A stretch of DNA of 21,355 bases from Funneliformis mosseae (Eukaryota; Glomeromycota; Glomeromycetes; Glomerales; Glomeraceae). Below are positions 1 through 9,312 of this stretch, in pieces. Each line of letters opens with the position of its first letter. The first letter of the stretch is position 1. A program made the position numbers and the translations under genes. The DNA lies in NCBI GenBank assembly GCA_910592005.1, contig CAJVPP010001260.1:1-21355 (forward strand), read 5' to 3'. A model generated the notes under the pieces. It was not told the origin of the DNA and searched no databases. It worked only from the letters and a program-made list of their open reading frames with translations.

Positions 1-168
1 AAGTATTGATATCATTGTTATCATTCTCCAAATATTCTTGACTAACCATTTGTTTTTATCAAGCTATCCTTTGAATGCAAGATATCGATCGACTTTTTGA
101 ATTTCCTAATATACAAGGTGTACGCCTTCTACTTTGAATATAATCTCACCCAACCTGCGAAATGCCAT
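1..168 (-). pseudogene. Coding-like fragment running off the left edge, broken by two stops
   Basis: Reading the minus strand from an ATG at 166-168 gives a protein-like stretch beginning MAFRRLGEIIFKVEGVHLVY. It is interrupted by TAG at 106-108 and continues in the same frame (EIQKVDRYLAFKG, a second TAG, then LDKNKWLVKNIWRM) to the window edge. The composition is mixed and protein-like, unlike the surrounding AT-rich DNA. No family is recognised. The plus-strand ORF over 97-282 overlaps it and reads less like protein. It could be a decayed gene, or the first part of a real gene whose introns I cannot place; the sequence to the left is not available. Confidence 0.3.
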
Positions 169-710
169 AGAATAACCCCAAAAAAAAATCCAATTACCAT
201 TTTCCAGGCGATGCCAAGGACCGCAGTCCTCACGCGTGACGTTTTACATATTTGTATGACTTTGATACTTGTCATTTTTTAGGATTAAAAAGAAGTTTTA
301 AAAAAATAAAAAAATTTTTTTTAGTTATAATTATAATAAGGTTACTTAATTTTATGGTTGCACATGCTATTATTATATTTATATTAGAAATTTAACGATC
401 ATCAGCTTTCCTTTTTTTAATAAAAAATTGATGTATTTAATATTAATAAAAAACGCGTTAAAATATATTTCTTCGAATCTTTTTACAAATAAATACTTTC
501 TTTTGAACAATGCCTTTTTGTGAATATTCGAATCTCAAGGAAATCAAAAACTTCACGGGTGAAAAAAATTCCAGTCAAATGGTGATTGCGTAAAAATAAG
601 TCATGTGCAACCTGCGGAAAATCAACGTTTTAAATATGTTTTTGCACAAAAATTTTATTTAAAATTAAAATAATTTATATAAAGATCATTAGAAAATCGT
701 TTTATTATAT
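169..710. other. Spacer without a recognisable gene
   Basis: AT-rich spacer with somewhat GC-richer patches at about 180-245 and 540-630. The second patch contains an inverted repeat TTCAC-GG-GTGAA at 552-563. I see no reading frame or RNA gene here. Confidence 0.5.
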
Positions 711-1473
711 TCAAAAATTAAATTTAACTTGTGGGTAATTGTGTCCAATGATCAGCTCGTATAGTGTTAATTTTGGTAAATTTTGTTTTTTTGATATAGG
801 ATAGGCTAATTGGATTGCAGGCGATTGATCAACAGCATGACTTTCCTCCACATTAACAATTTTAACACAATCTTTATTTGATGGTTCTATAAGCATTCCA
901 TCAAAGGCTGTCTATCTATTTCGGGTGCTTTTATTTTTTGCAAATTAATATTTTTGTTCTGATAAAATGGAACTGTTAGAAATAGGATGCGAACTAGTGG
1001 ATGATTCTGAATTCTGATTTTCGCAAGTCACCTCTGGTAGCAAATCAGTTGGTACTGATGAAGTGTTATCCGAAGGAATATCAGAAGTACCAGGTAAGTC
1101 CAAGTCTCTAAGTTTTTTTTCTCTGTTTCTTTTCTAACCTCATTACTAACCTTTTTCTTGTATTCCTCGTCCAAGTAAGCATCCAACTTTCTATCCTCCA
1201 ATGGGGCTTCCTTGGGAGAAATATCTTCAATAGAACACACATCTTGCAAATTAGTTATGTCTCGAGTTTGCTATTTGATTTCGGAGTCTGATATTATTAC
1301 ATCATTCTCAACAGAACTAGTTTCAAGGGGTTGCTCCGCAATCAGGCCATTTTAATTCTTTCGGCTAAAATATCCCACACGGAAGTCTCTATATCCGGTC
1401 AGGACTCTTTAAAAGCATTTAATGTAGTACATATAATATGATCCATTCCTGATGAATTTCGCACTACTCTGTG
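711..1473 (-). pseudogene. Frameshifted relic of a serine/acid-rich protein gene
   Basis: Minus-strand reading from about 1473 down gives a coherent but broken protein. A first segment (including DIETSVWDILAERIKMA) has a TGA at 1399-1401. A frame change near 1345 leads to a second segment with TAG at 1271-1273, then DISPKEAPLEDRKLDAYLDE and a lysine/glutamate-rich helix. A second frame change falls in a run of eight A residues (1113-1120). The last segment is serine/threonine-rich, with stops at 945-947 and 912-914, then runs open from 911 to its final stop at 711-713. The acidic and Ser-rich linker resembles proteins encoded by dispersed repeats in Rhizophagus-type genomes; that is recollection, not a match I can verify. 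No catalytic domain is visible. The A8 frameshift alone could be a sequencing error, but the other breaks argue for decay. Confidence 0.5.
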
Positions 1474-1976
1474 AAAAATAAAAATCATGTGGACACTGTG
1501 AAAAAATTCACGCAATTTTTGCCATGAAAAAGAAATTTTATTTATACATGCGAAAAATAAATACAAAGATCGGGACGTAACTCGTGATATATGATGTTTC
1601 TATGCTAATAATGGTGAACTATTATACATGATGATTATTTTTCGAAATACCCGTGTTTTTCATTGCTGGCTCCTTCTCAACATCCACTCTACCCTTCACA
1701 GTGATGGCAAATGACCAGGTCATTTGGCCATTTTGAAATGACCTCTGAATGACCTTCGAATGAATGACCTGATCAATTGAGATCATTTGTCATTTGGTCA
1801 TTTAAATGTAATACAGGCCAAATTTTAGATGCTGGCCAGAATTTCAAATTTATATCACGTGAAATATTTATGAGAACGTTCGAAATATTAAACATTTCCG
1901 CGCAATTTTGGAAATGAGTCAATTGACGCACCTAACTTGACCATATGAAATTTATATAAAATTGACATATTAATAT
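1474..1976. other. Spacer between two gene relics
   Basis: No gene seen. It contains the inverted pair GTGAA/TTCAC at 1498-1511, the AATGACC/GGTCATT cluster (separate entry) and a TCACGTGA palindrome at 1855-1862, the core bound by bHLH factors of the Cbf1 type. Confidence 0.5.
1708..1802. repeat. Cluster of AATGACC / GGTCATT motifs with a near-perfect palindrome
   Basis: Within 95 bp the heptamer AATGACC occurs at 1710, 1737, 1748 and 1763, and its reverse complement GGTCATT at 1718 and 1796. The first pair forms a palindrome with 9-bp arms (CAAATGACC, one A, GGTCATTTG; 1708-1726). Other partial copies (ATCATTTGTCATTT) fill the gaps. It could be a decayed satellite, a foldback end of a DNA transposon, or a cluster of protein-binding sites. 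Confidence 0.65.
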
Positions 1977-2570
1977 CTAATACAATTTTTCATCAACAGT
2001 AGCGTTCCATAATCCAATTTTTCCATCTTTCTTAAATTGAACTTCAAACGTACATGGATTACTATCCTTTTGGCACAAATCTTAAATTCTCGAAATAGCG
2101 AACCTTCCCATTCTGAATTATATACTTATATTTTCGTTTATACAGTACGATTCAAATTTCGTGAAAAAATACTAATCAATATCGTTAGCGTATTAGTTAA
2201 GCGAATTGTACCATACCAGACCATCATCATCTTGATCTTTTAATTCTTGATTATAGTACACTTGATTATCTTGCTTTTGGTCAGATCAGATTTTTATTGT
2301 TACCGGTAGAAAGTAATTCAAGTAAAAGATTGAGCTGATTACGATGGTTAGCAAGTCTAAAAAGAAAAACAAAATTAAAATTTACTGTTAAAAAAAATTC
2401 ATATGAAACAAATATTAACTTATCTAAAACACTTGCTTTGTAGCAAATTTGGACAGTAATTATTAAATTATTCAATACCTTATTATTGAATTTTTCAATA
2501 GGTCACAATTCTTCCTTAGAAAAATCTGTTAGACATACATGCCTAAATCTGAATATGATACGAATTTTTA
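1977..2570 (-). pseudogene. Decayed multi-exon gene, family unknown
   Basis: On the minus strand a protein-like frame begins around 2570 (HVCLTDFSKEEL, a TGA, then a frame ending CYKASVLDK). An intron with GTTAAT donor and TTTTAG acceptor (2357-2419) joins it in phase to LANHRNQLNLLLELLSTGNN. Near 2287 the frame slips, then runs on through an Asp/Gln-rich stretch to DDDGLVWYNSLN. A second possible intron (2113-2172, GTATTT to TTCAG) leads to NGKVRYFENLRFVPKG, another frame slip, then CTFEVQFKKDGKIGLWNATV and a TAG at 1977-1979. Intron-like joints and globular protein composition argue for a real ancestral gene; the slips and stops argue that it is dead. Nothing in it names a family. Overlapping open frames on the plus strand (2037-2243) are shadows. 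Confidence 0.5.
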
Positions 2571-3885
2571 ATAATAAATAATCAAAACATATATTTCCTT
2601 TTAAAAAAATTTATATCAAATACCTAACATATATTTTAGCTTCTTTGTCAAGTAAATAGATGGTATTCAAAACTTTTAAAAGAGTGATCTCAATTGTTTT
2701 AACATTTTATTCACAGATACTAATGTTTTATTAAAAATAATATTTAATATGTTATCATTATGAAGTATAACTATATTCTTAAAACAAACTCATATTTCTG
2801 AAATACTTAAATATAAGTTTAAATATAAACCCTTTAAAGCTTCTTTCTTATTAATAATTTCCTCTTAGTAAACTAGTTTAAGAAATGTAACTTCACTAGT
2901 AATATCATATGATAGTATGAACTAAGCTAGAAGCTTTGCTATTTTAATTTTATAATTTTTATGTAGTAATTCCATCAAATAGCAGATTCAGATGCTCTAA
3001 CATTTACAATAGTATAAAAATTTGTCTAAACTATAAATGATTTAATTAGTTATAAATATAAATATATTATTTAATTTACACAGTTAAAAATTAAATATGT
3101 TTTTATACCACAAGTACTTTAATATACAAATTCTTGACTTATATCATTACTTTCTTAATAATTCTATAAGAATCACTAATAACTATTATATACTTTATAT
3201 TTTTTATATTATATCTAATAATTTATATAATAGAAATATCTGAATTAAGAAAAAAAAAGCCTATTAAAGAGTTTGTTTTCAAGAAAATAATCCTTATAAT
3301 TATTTTACTTCTTGCTAAGCTTTTTATGTTCAATTTTTTACTTTATTTATCATTAAGATACTTTACAGATTTTTCCAATCTTTGGATTTTTATTCTTTAT
3401 GTAATTTATTTTATTTTTCTAATATACTATTAGCAAATAAATTTTATTATTTAATAGCTTATTCAATTTCTTTATACAATTCTCATATTTTCAATTTGTT
3501 AGAATATAATTCAATTAAGTAATAAAAGTTTAACACAAATATAAATCATATGTTACAAAAAGTTAAATAATTAATACTTATAAATTCTTGCTCTTATGAA
3601 ACATATGTATATTAGTTAATTTTTCAATTTTTTAATTTTTCAATATATTGTAAATTACTCTTTTTTTTTTCTAAGAATATCAACTATATAAATTTTCAGA
3701 GAAATTTTCAAAAATTTAAAGAAAATTTAATATAATTCTAATATAAACTTGAAAACATTCAAAAATAATTGTCATTAATTTTTTATTATTAGCTAAACCT
3801 TATTAAGTATTCATTTTTCTTTTGAATAATTTATTAAATTTATCTGTTCCTTTTTCAGTTTTTTGCTATCTTCATTTTTATATAT
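2571..3885. other. Featureless AT-rich spacer
   Basis: Extremely AT-rich DNA with frequent stops in all frames. No gene, RNA or clear repeat is visible. It ends in TATAT, directly before the left LTR; its last four bases ATAT are the candidate target-site copy. Confidence 0.6.
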
Positions 3886-4619
3886 TGTCAATGGAGCAAT
3901 TGACCAGTCATAATGAAGTCACGTGGATGACGTAATATAATAATCTCTTAATCTAGAATTCTGAAAATACTGAGAATTCTACGAATTCTAAAAATACAGA
4001 GAATTTACATAATTCTGAAGATCTTCCAAATACTGATGATAATTCTAATTTTATAATTAATAAAGTTTAAGAATATTTAGTGTTATACTTATTTTTAATA
4101 TTTTAAATTTTATTGTTATTTTTATTATATTTTATATTTTTATTATTTTATGTATTTTTATTATTTTCATATATTTATTTTACTTATATTTTATTTTACT
4201 AAATTAATTAGTTTATAGCATAGTAATTAGTTAGCCGTGACAAAAGAAATTTTGTATAAATAGATAGACTTTTTGCTTATGTTGTAAATTAATTTTCTTG
4301 CGAATACGAGTTTCAATATTAATAAAGAATCATTTAAAACTTATATCTTTTTACCTCTTTGTGTCTTCATATAATTTAATGTGATCTTTACACATTATTT
4401 GTAATTGAGTTCATCATCCGAATTCTTTAATTAAATTGTTCATAATTTCATTTTTTAAGTCTTCATACTTGATAGATTTGTTTAAGTCTAAAGCATAAAT
4501 TTGGTAAAGTTAAGAGTTAAGCGGATCCTAACATCTTGATTACAGTAAACTGCAATTAAAAATTTCAAGTAGAGACTTGATAATATAATCACTCTGAATT
4601 GAAGAATTCCACAGTGATA
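3886..4619 (+). repeat. Left (5') LTR
   Basis: Starts TGTCAATGG and ends CAGTGATA. It aligns end to end with 7704-8441. Inside, a TATA-like box (TATAAATAG, 4255-4263) is followed about 60 nt later by AATAAA (4321-4326), so a short R region is likely between them. The first 170 bp encode the same Asn/Ser/Glu-rich protein tail as the right LTR, with TGG at 3924-3926 where the right copy has a stop, and TAG at 3954-3956 where the right copy has CAG. Confidence 0.85.
4255..4326 (+). promoter_or_regulatory. LTR TATA box and polyadenylation signal
   Basis: TATAAATAG at 4255-4263 and AATAAA at 4321-4326. The same pair is kept in the right LTR (TATAAATAG 8076-8084, AATAAA 8142-8147) although the surrounding bases have diverged. 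The order and spacing fit a U3-R-U5 layout. Confidence 0.5.
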
Positions 4620-7081
4620 AAAGTAATGATTCTTGTCAAGATTCAAACATAAGAAAGTATATGAGTTTTGAGATATAATTTAATATTGAGAGCAACTGAG
4701 AAGAATATCAAAGAAGCTTAAGAGAGAAGATAGAAGAAATGAAGTGTTGAATTGAGGTTATACAAAAGTTATACAAAAGCTCAGCAGATAATACCCATCA
4801 TTTTCAACCTCATGAAAGCTTGTGTAATATTTTGATCACATAAAATTCACTGAAGATTACCTGATCAAATGATAAATCTCAATTGGGTAAAAGAAATAAT
4901 AGATACAAATTTATAACTAAAGTTATGGATGTCATTATTTTGACTTTAATAAATCAGAATTTTATAATTTTTAGACATCAGAACTATCAAATCTTAAGGA
5001 TTATAACAACATATATTTCATTTAAATCAGGCTATTGAATGACGAGATAATTGAAGAAATGTTGATTTTTTTTATTTTCTTTATTATATATAATTATTAA
5101 ACTTATGAATTAATGGACAAAGTTTTTTTTTAAGTTTAGTTTTAATTATAGATAAGATTTTCACTAAGTCTAAGTAAAAAAATGAGAACTTTGGATTACC
5201 ACTGATCCTGATGAAAAATGAGGGTTATTGCTAAGCCTATGGATAAAAGCATATGAGATATTAGAAATTTTTAAAAAAGGTTTATCACTTAACCTATGAA
5301 TAAAGTGAAAGGTTACATTTAGAATACCTCAGATGGTAAAATAATCTGCCAAAGGATCTATATAAATAGATTTATAGATAGATTTAATTAATTAACTAAA
5401 AGTTAGCTAATAGACTAATTGAGTATCTATAATTAACTATATTAATATTTTTGGACTTTTAAAAATTTTGAAAAGATTTTTGATCATGTAATATAGCAAA
5501 TAATATGACATTAGCAAATAAGATAATAACTATTATTTATTTAGAAAATGAAAAATAAAAGTGAAAACAAAAGTGTCAACAGTATGATTGATAACTCTTG
5601 AAATAATATTAGACAATTTAAAAGGTAAAATGCAACAATGTGAAACAATGTGCAAAATTTTATTGAATAATCTGAGAAATACAAATTTGAGATACATGAA
5701 AAGCAGAAATATAAAAAAATACAACAAGAGAAGACTATTCTAAAAATAAATAATAATGATAAATTTAAAGAAAACTAGATAATAAAAAAAAGGAAAGGAA
5801 ATGTAGATCACATATTAGTAGAAATATATAATAAGTGTAAATATGAATCTGGCAAAGCGTATAACATTCTTTTTCATTAATGTTAGTAATCATTAATTAT
5901 TATAAACATGATAAGAAAAATTGAATTCACGACTTCTCTGATGAAGTTATATGATTACTCTTTGAAATAACTGTCAAAGGTGAATTATTTCCTCTCAAAG
6001 CCATTCTTCTCTTTTCATAAGTAGAGCTAGTTGTTGTTAAAGATCATTAAAATATTATTGGAGACTATTGTAAAGGAACTCTAAATCTATAAACTCTTTA
6101 TCTCTATTATCTAAACGAGAAAAAAGAGTCGTTAGTTTATTAGTTAGTTTAATAACTTTTTGTTGTTGTTGATGATTTTTTATTTCTAAATTATTGATAT
6201 ATTATTGGTGTTTTCTGAAAAAGGCAGACTGACAAGTGATGAAAAAATGTTTCCTTTATTATTTACTCATGTTAAAAATAAATGTAAGAAAAATTTTAAA
6301 TTTTACAATAATTTTAGAAGAAAAAAAAAATTTGGAAGAAAATAGAAGAAATTCTTGGATAAATATTTATAATCAAAAGAAGTTGCTATGAAAAATTTTC
6401 AAGAATTTGAGAATTATTTTCTTGTAGAGAAATAAACAAAAATCCATTAAATCATATTGGATGACAATCATTCATAAAAATCTATGAAATAAATCTGTTT
6501 AAAATTAGCGTAGCTGATTAATATTACTAAAATTAGATGATTATGTAATATTTGCATGGTATATTTTTGATCGATATTTCTTTATTGAACATAAAATTCA
6601 GGAAATCTTTGTAAGTTATATAATTTAAGAGTTTAACAAAATGTATGTATAAAATCAAGAAATATAAAAATGTTAGCTTTTCTGAAAAAGAAATTACTTG
6701 CAATATTTACGTAATTTATACATTAAGAAAAGTTAAATGACATAATCAATTAATCAAAAGTTAATTTTAGATTTGTGTCTAACAATTTTCTTGTGATATA
6801 TTTCTTAAATATTAGATTTCAATGAACTTTCTTAATATAGAAAAAGATTAAGTATATCATAAATAAAGATCAAATCAATATAATCAAGCCACTATATATA
6901 TAGTTTTATTTACAAAATAATCGACATAAATATATAACTCAATCATAATTACCAGTCCAACCTAGCGAACCACCAGCAAAGAAAAATTCTAAGAAAAAGA
7001 CCAAGTAAAAATAAAAATTCTAACTACCACCCAGATCACCCAACTGAAATTAAGTCTTTATAAATCAATCACTACTCTAAA
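4620..7081 (+). other. Interior of the LTR element with patchy coding-like segments
   Basis: About 2.5 kb with no intact ORF. The most protein-like pieces on the plus strand share one frame: a lysine/asparagine/glutamate-rich stretch at 5671-5775 and 5779-5877 (for example VDHILVEIYNKCKYESGKAYN), a 50-codon open stretch from 6190, and a Pro/Lys-rich end (PSEPPAKKNSKKKTK) closing at a stop at 7006-7008. Stops between these pieces are about as frequent as expected in such AT-rich DNA, so one continuous ancestral gene is a guess. A glutamine/leucine-rich minus-strand reading over about 5930-6207 also looks protein-like. No enzyme motif was found. Confidence 0.35.
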
Positions 7082-7879
7082 ATGCCTCTTTTTGATAAAG
7101 ATTTCAGCTTTTAACGTATTTATTCTTTGTCACAACAGTTTTTCGCAAATATTTTGATTAGCTACAAGATATGTCAGTCTGTCTGCTATAAGTAACCTCT
7201 TTATTTCTTCTTTTTGTACTTAAGTTTACAGGGTCGCAAACTGTTTATAAACTTTATTTCTTTATTGTAAATGGAAAGTTCTCATACGTTCAACACTTTT
7301 TTGAAGATTATTTTTAAAATGATTATTAAAAGGCATTTTGTTTGAAAATTTGAAGATTTAGATTTTGAATAATTGAATCAATATGCGTAAAAGTTATATT
7401 TAAGAAAAATAATTTATTATATGACTTTAGAAGATCATTCAAAATTAAGCTATTTATATAGAATTTTAAATCTCATAATTCTAAAAATCAACAAATTTTA
7501 GCCCTATATAACGTTAGAAAAACCTATATTTATAAAGGTCAATTGCGAATAGTATAAATACGGTATGCTCCTCTCTGATAGGTCGTGCATGAATATAGCA
7601 TGTATTCTGCAAATTCTTTTTGCAAATTTTAGAAATCCAGAATTTAATTTTGAGAAGAAATTATTTCTCACTACAACGTTCAAAATTCAAGTAAAAGAAG
7701 GATTATCAATAGAGCAATTGACCAGTCATAATGAAGTCACATAGATGACATAATATGATGATCTCTTAATTCAGAATTCTGAAAATACTGAGAATTCTGC
7801 GAATTCTGAAAATACAGAGGATCTACATAATTCTGAAGATCTTTCAAATACTGATGATAATTTTAATTTTATGAATTAA
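7082..7879 (+). pseudogene. ORF relic crossing from the interior into the right LTR
   Basis: From ATG at 7082 one frame runs 265 codons without a frameshift to TAA at 7877-7879, with ten internal stops (7112, 7193, 7268, 7343, 7370, 7388, 7499, 7550, 7742, 7751). The longest open stretch, 63 codons (7553-7741), includes YGMLLSDRSCMNIACILQIL and crosses the LTR boundary at 7704. The last part is an acidic Asn/Ser/Glu/Thr-rich tail (NSENTENSANSENTEDLHNS). Ten stops in 265 codons is well below what AT-rich DNA gives by chance. The left LTR keeps Trp (TGG) at the codon that is TAG at 7742, which supports coding descent. I do not recognise the protein; it shows no retroviral enzyme motif. It may be a captured or accessory gene of the element. 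Confidence 0.5.
7691..7703 (+). other. Polypurine tract of the LTR element
   Basis: GTAAAAGAAGGA (7691-7702) lies one base before the right LTR. Apart from one T it is all purine, the position and composition expected for the plus-strand primer of reverse transcription. Confidence 0.6.
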
Positions 7880-8441
7880 ATAAAGTCTAAAAATATTTAG
7901 TGTTATATTTATTTTTAATATTCTAAATTTTATTGTTATTTTTATTATATTTTATATTTTTATTATTTTACGTATTTTTATTATTCTCAATATATTTATT
8001 TTACTTATATTTTATTTTACTAAATTAGTTAATTTATAGCATAGTAATTAGTTAGCTGTGATAAAAGAAATTTTATATAAATAGATAGACTTTTTGCTTA
8101 TGTTGTAAATTAACTCTTTTGTGAATACGGGTTTCAATATTAATAAAAAAATCATTTAAAACTTATATCTTTCTGCCTTTTCATATCTTTATATAATTTA
8201 ACATGATCCTTACACATTATTTGTAATTGAGTTTATCATCCAAATTCTTTAATTAAATTGTTCATAATCTCGTCTTTCAAGTCTTTATACTTAATAGATT
8301 TGTTTAAGTCTAACGCATAAATTTGATAAAGTTAAGAGTTAGGCAGATCCTAACGTTTTGATTGCAGTAAGTTGCAGTTAGAAATTTTGAGTAGAAACTT
8401 AATAATATGACTACCCTGAGTTGAAGAATTCTACAGTAACA
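7704..8441 (+). repeat. Right (3') LTR
   Basis: Starts TATCAATAG (TGTCA with G to A) and ends CAGTAACA (TGACA with G to A). By hand alignment it differs from the left LTR at about 70-75 positions, all transitions except one A/C change near 8313, plus about three small indels. The ORF relic that starts at 7082 ends inside it at 7879. Confidence 0.85.
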
Positions 8442-9312
8442 ACATTCTTTTCTTTATAATTTGATGAATCATTTTAAATTTGAAGGTTATAATGACTGTT
8501 TACTATAATGAATATAATTTATTAAAGAATAAAAAAGTTTTTGAATTTTACAAAAGATCTTAACAAAATATCATAATCATAAAAAATCAATTTTTTTAAT
8601 CCTACTAAATTCACATTTTCTAAATAAATTATTTAGCAAATTTAATACTATTTAAATTTAAATTTCAATTTTACTAATATTAAAATTAATATTTATAAAT
8701 AAAAATAATATTTTTATAATAGTATTAATTTACAAATTTATTTTAATATTTTTAGAATATAATTTAAAATTTAGTTATTTTAAATTATCTTTAATTAAGA
8801 TTACTTATTTAAATAAACTTTAAATTTAGTAAAATATTTAAACTTTAATTTTACTAATTTTTTATTAAAGTTTTAATACAGTTTTTACCATTTTCAATAA
8901 GTTTTGATATAGTTTTACCTTTTCTTGAATTTGTAGATTTTTTAATATGATTTTGGTAAATTTATCTTTTTCTATTTAAATAATCTGTAAAACCTTTAGG
9001 TTTTATTTACTTTACTTTTTAAACAAATTTATTAAAGTAAATTTAAATTTTTTTTGTATTTTTAGTACACTGTTTTATTATAACAAAAAATTTTAGTTGT
9101 AAAATTTTGTTAAAATCTGTGTATTTTTAAAACTTTAATAAGCTTTGAACAAATACAATGTAAAAAAAAAAAATAGGTATTTAAATAATTTTTTACAGAT
9201 TAAATCCGATCTAGACGTATTTCATCTCTGATTATTCATAATTTTTCTTTTTCTACAGCTTTTTTCTAGCTTTCTCTACCTTTTCATTTTTTTTTCATTT
9301 AATAATATTAAT
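8442..9312. other. AT-rich spacer and NBP35 upstream region
   Basis: No gene seen. The last 70 bases before the NBP35 start are pyrimidine-rich (stretches of CTTTTTCTAC and TTTTCATTTTTTTTTC type), which is common in fungal promoters and 5' leaders. Confidence 0.55.

Larger units (their letters stand above)
3886..8441 (+). mobile_element. LTR retrotransposon, short interior, probably non-autonomous
   Basis: Two direct repeats of about 735 bp bound a 3.08-kb interior. Allowing for transitions, the repeats start TGTCA and end TGACA, the short inverted termini typical of LTRs. A purine tract (AAAAGAAGGA, 7693-7702) sits just before the right LTR, as a plus-strand priming tract should. The flanks are ATAT (3882-3885) and ACAT (8442-8445), a possible 4-bp target duplication with one transition. 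I see no protease, reverse transcriptase (no YxDD context), RNase H or integrase, and the interior is too short for a usual gag-pol. No clear tRNA primer site follows the left LTR. It may be a deleted or non-autonomous element. Orientation is taken from the purine tract, the TATA/AATAAA order in the LTRs and the ORF relic. Confidence 0.85.

Noticed and set aside
97..282. 61-codon plus-strand ORF at the left edge
   Set aside because: It starts at a non-ATG codon, overlaps a more protein-like minus-strand reading and has no recognisable feature.
2037..2243. 68-codon plus-strand ORF
   Set aside because: It lies opposite the decayed minus-strand gene, whose residues read far more like a protein.
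4620..4640. tRNA primer-binding site after the left LTR
   Set aside because: No TGG or tRNA 3'-end complement is present. TAATGATTC could derive from TGG by transitions, but that is unsupported.
5533..5727. 64-codon minus-strand ORF in the LTR element, Phe/Leu-rich
   Set aside because: It is the mirror of Lys/Glu/Asn-rich plus-strand sequence; its hydrophobic look is only the complement of A-rich codons.
5930..6207. Gln/Leu-rich coiled-coil-like reading on the minus strand of the element
   Set aside because: It has several stops, is opposite to the element's orientation, and adjacent segments do not continue the frame. A nested insertion could explain it, but I could not define its ends.
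7082..7879. Claim that every stop in the ORF relic being one transition from Gln, Arg or Trp proves RIP
   Set aside because: Any TAA, TAG or TGA is one transition from a sense codon, so this alone proves nothing. Only the LTR comparison is real evidence.
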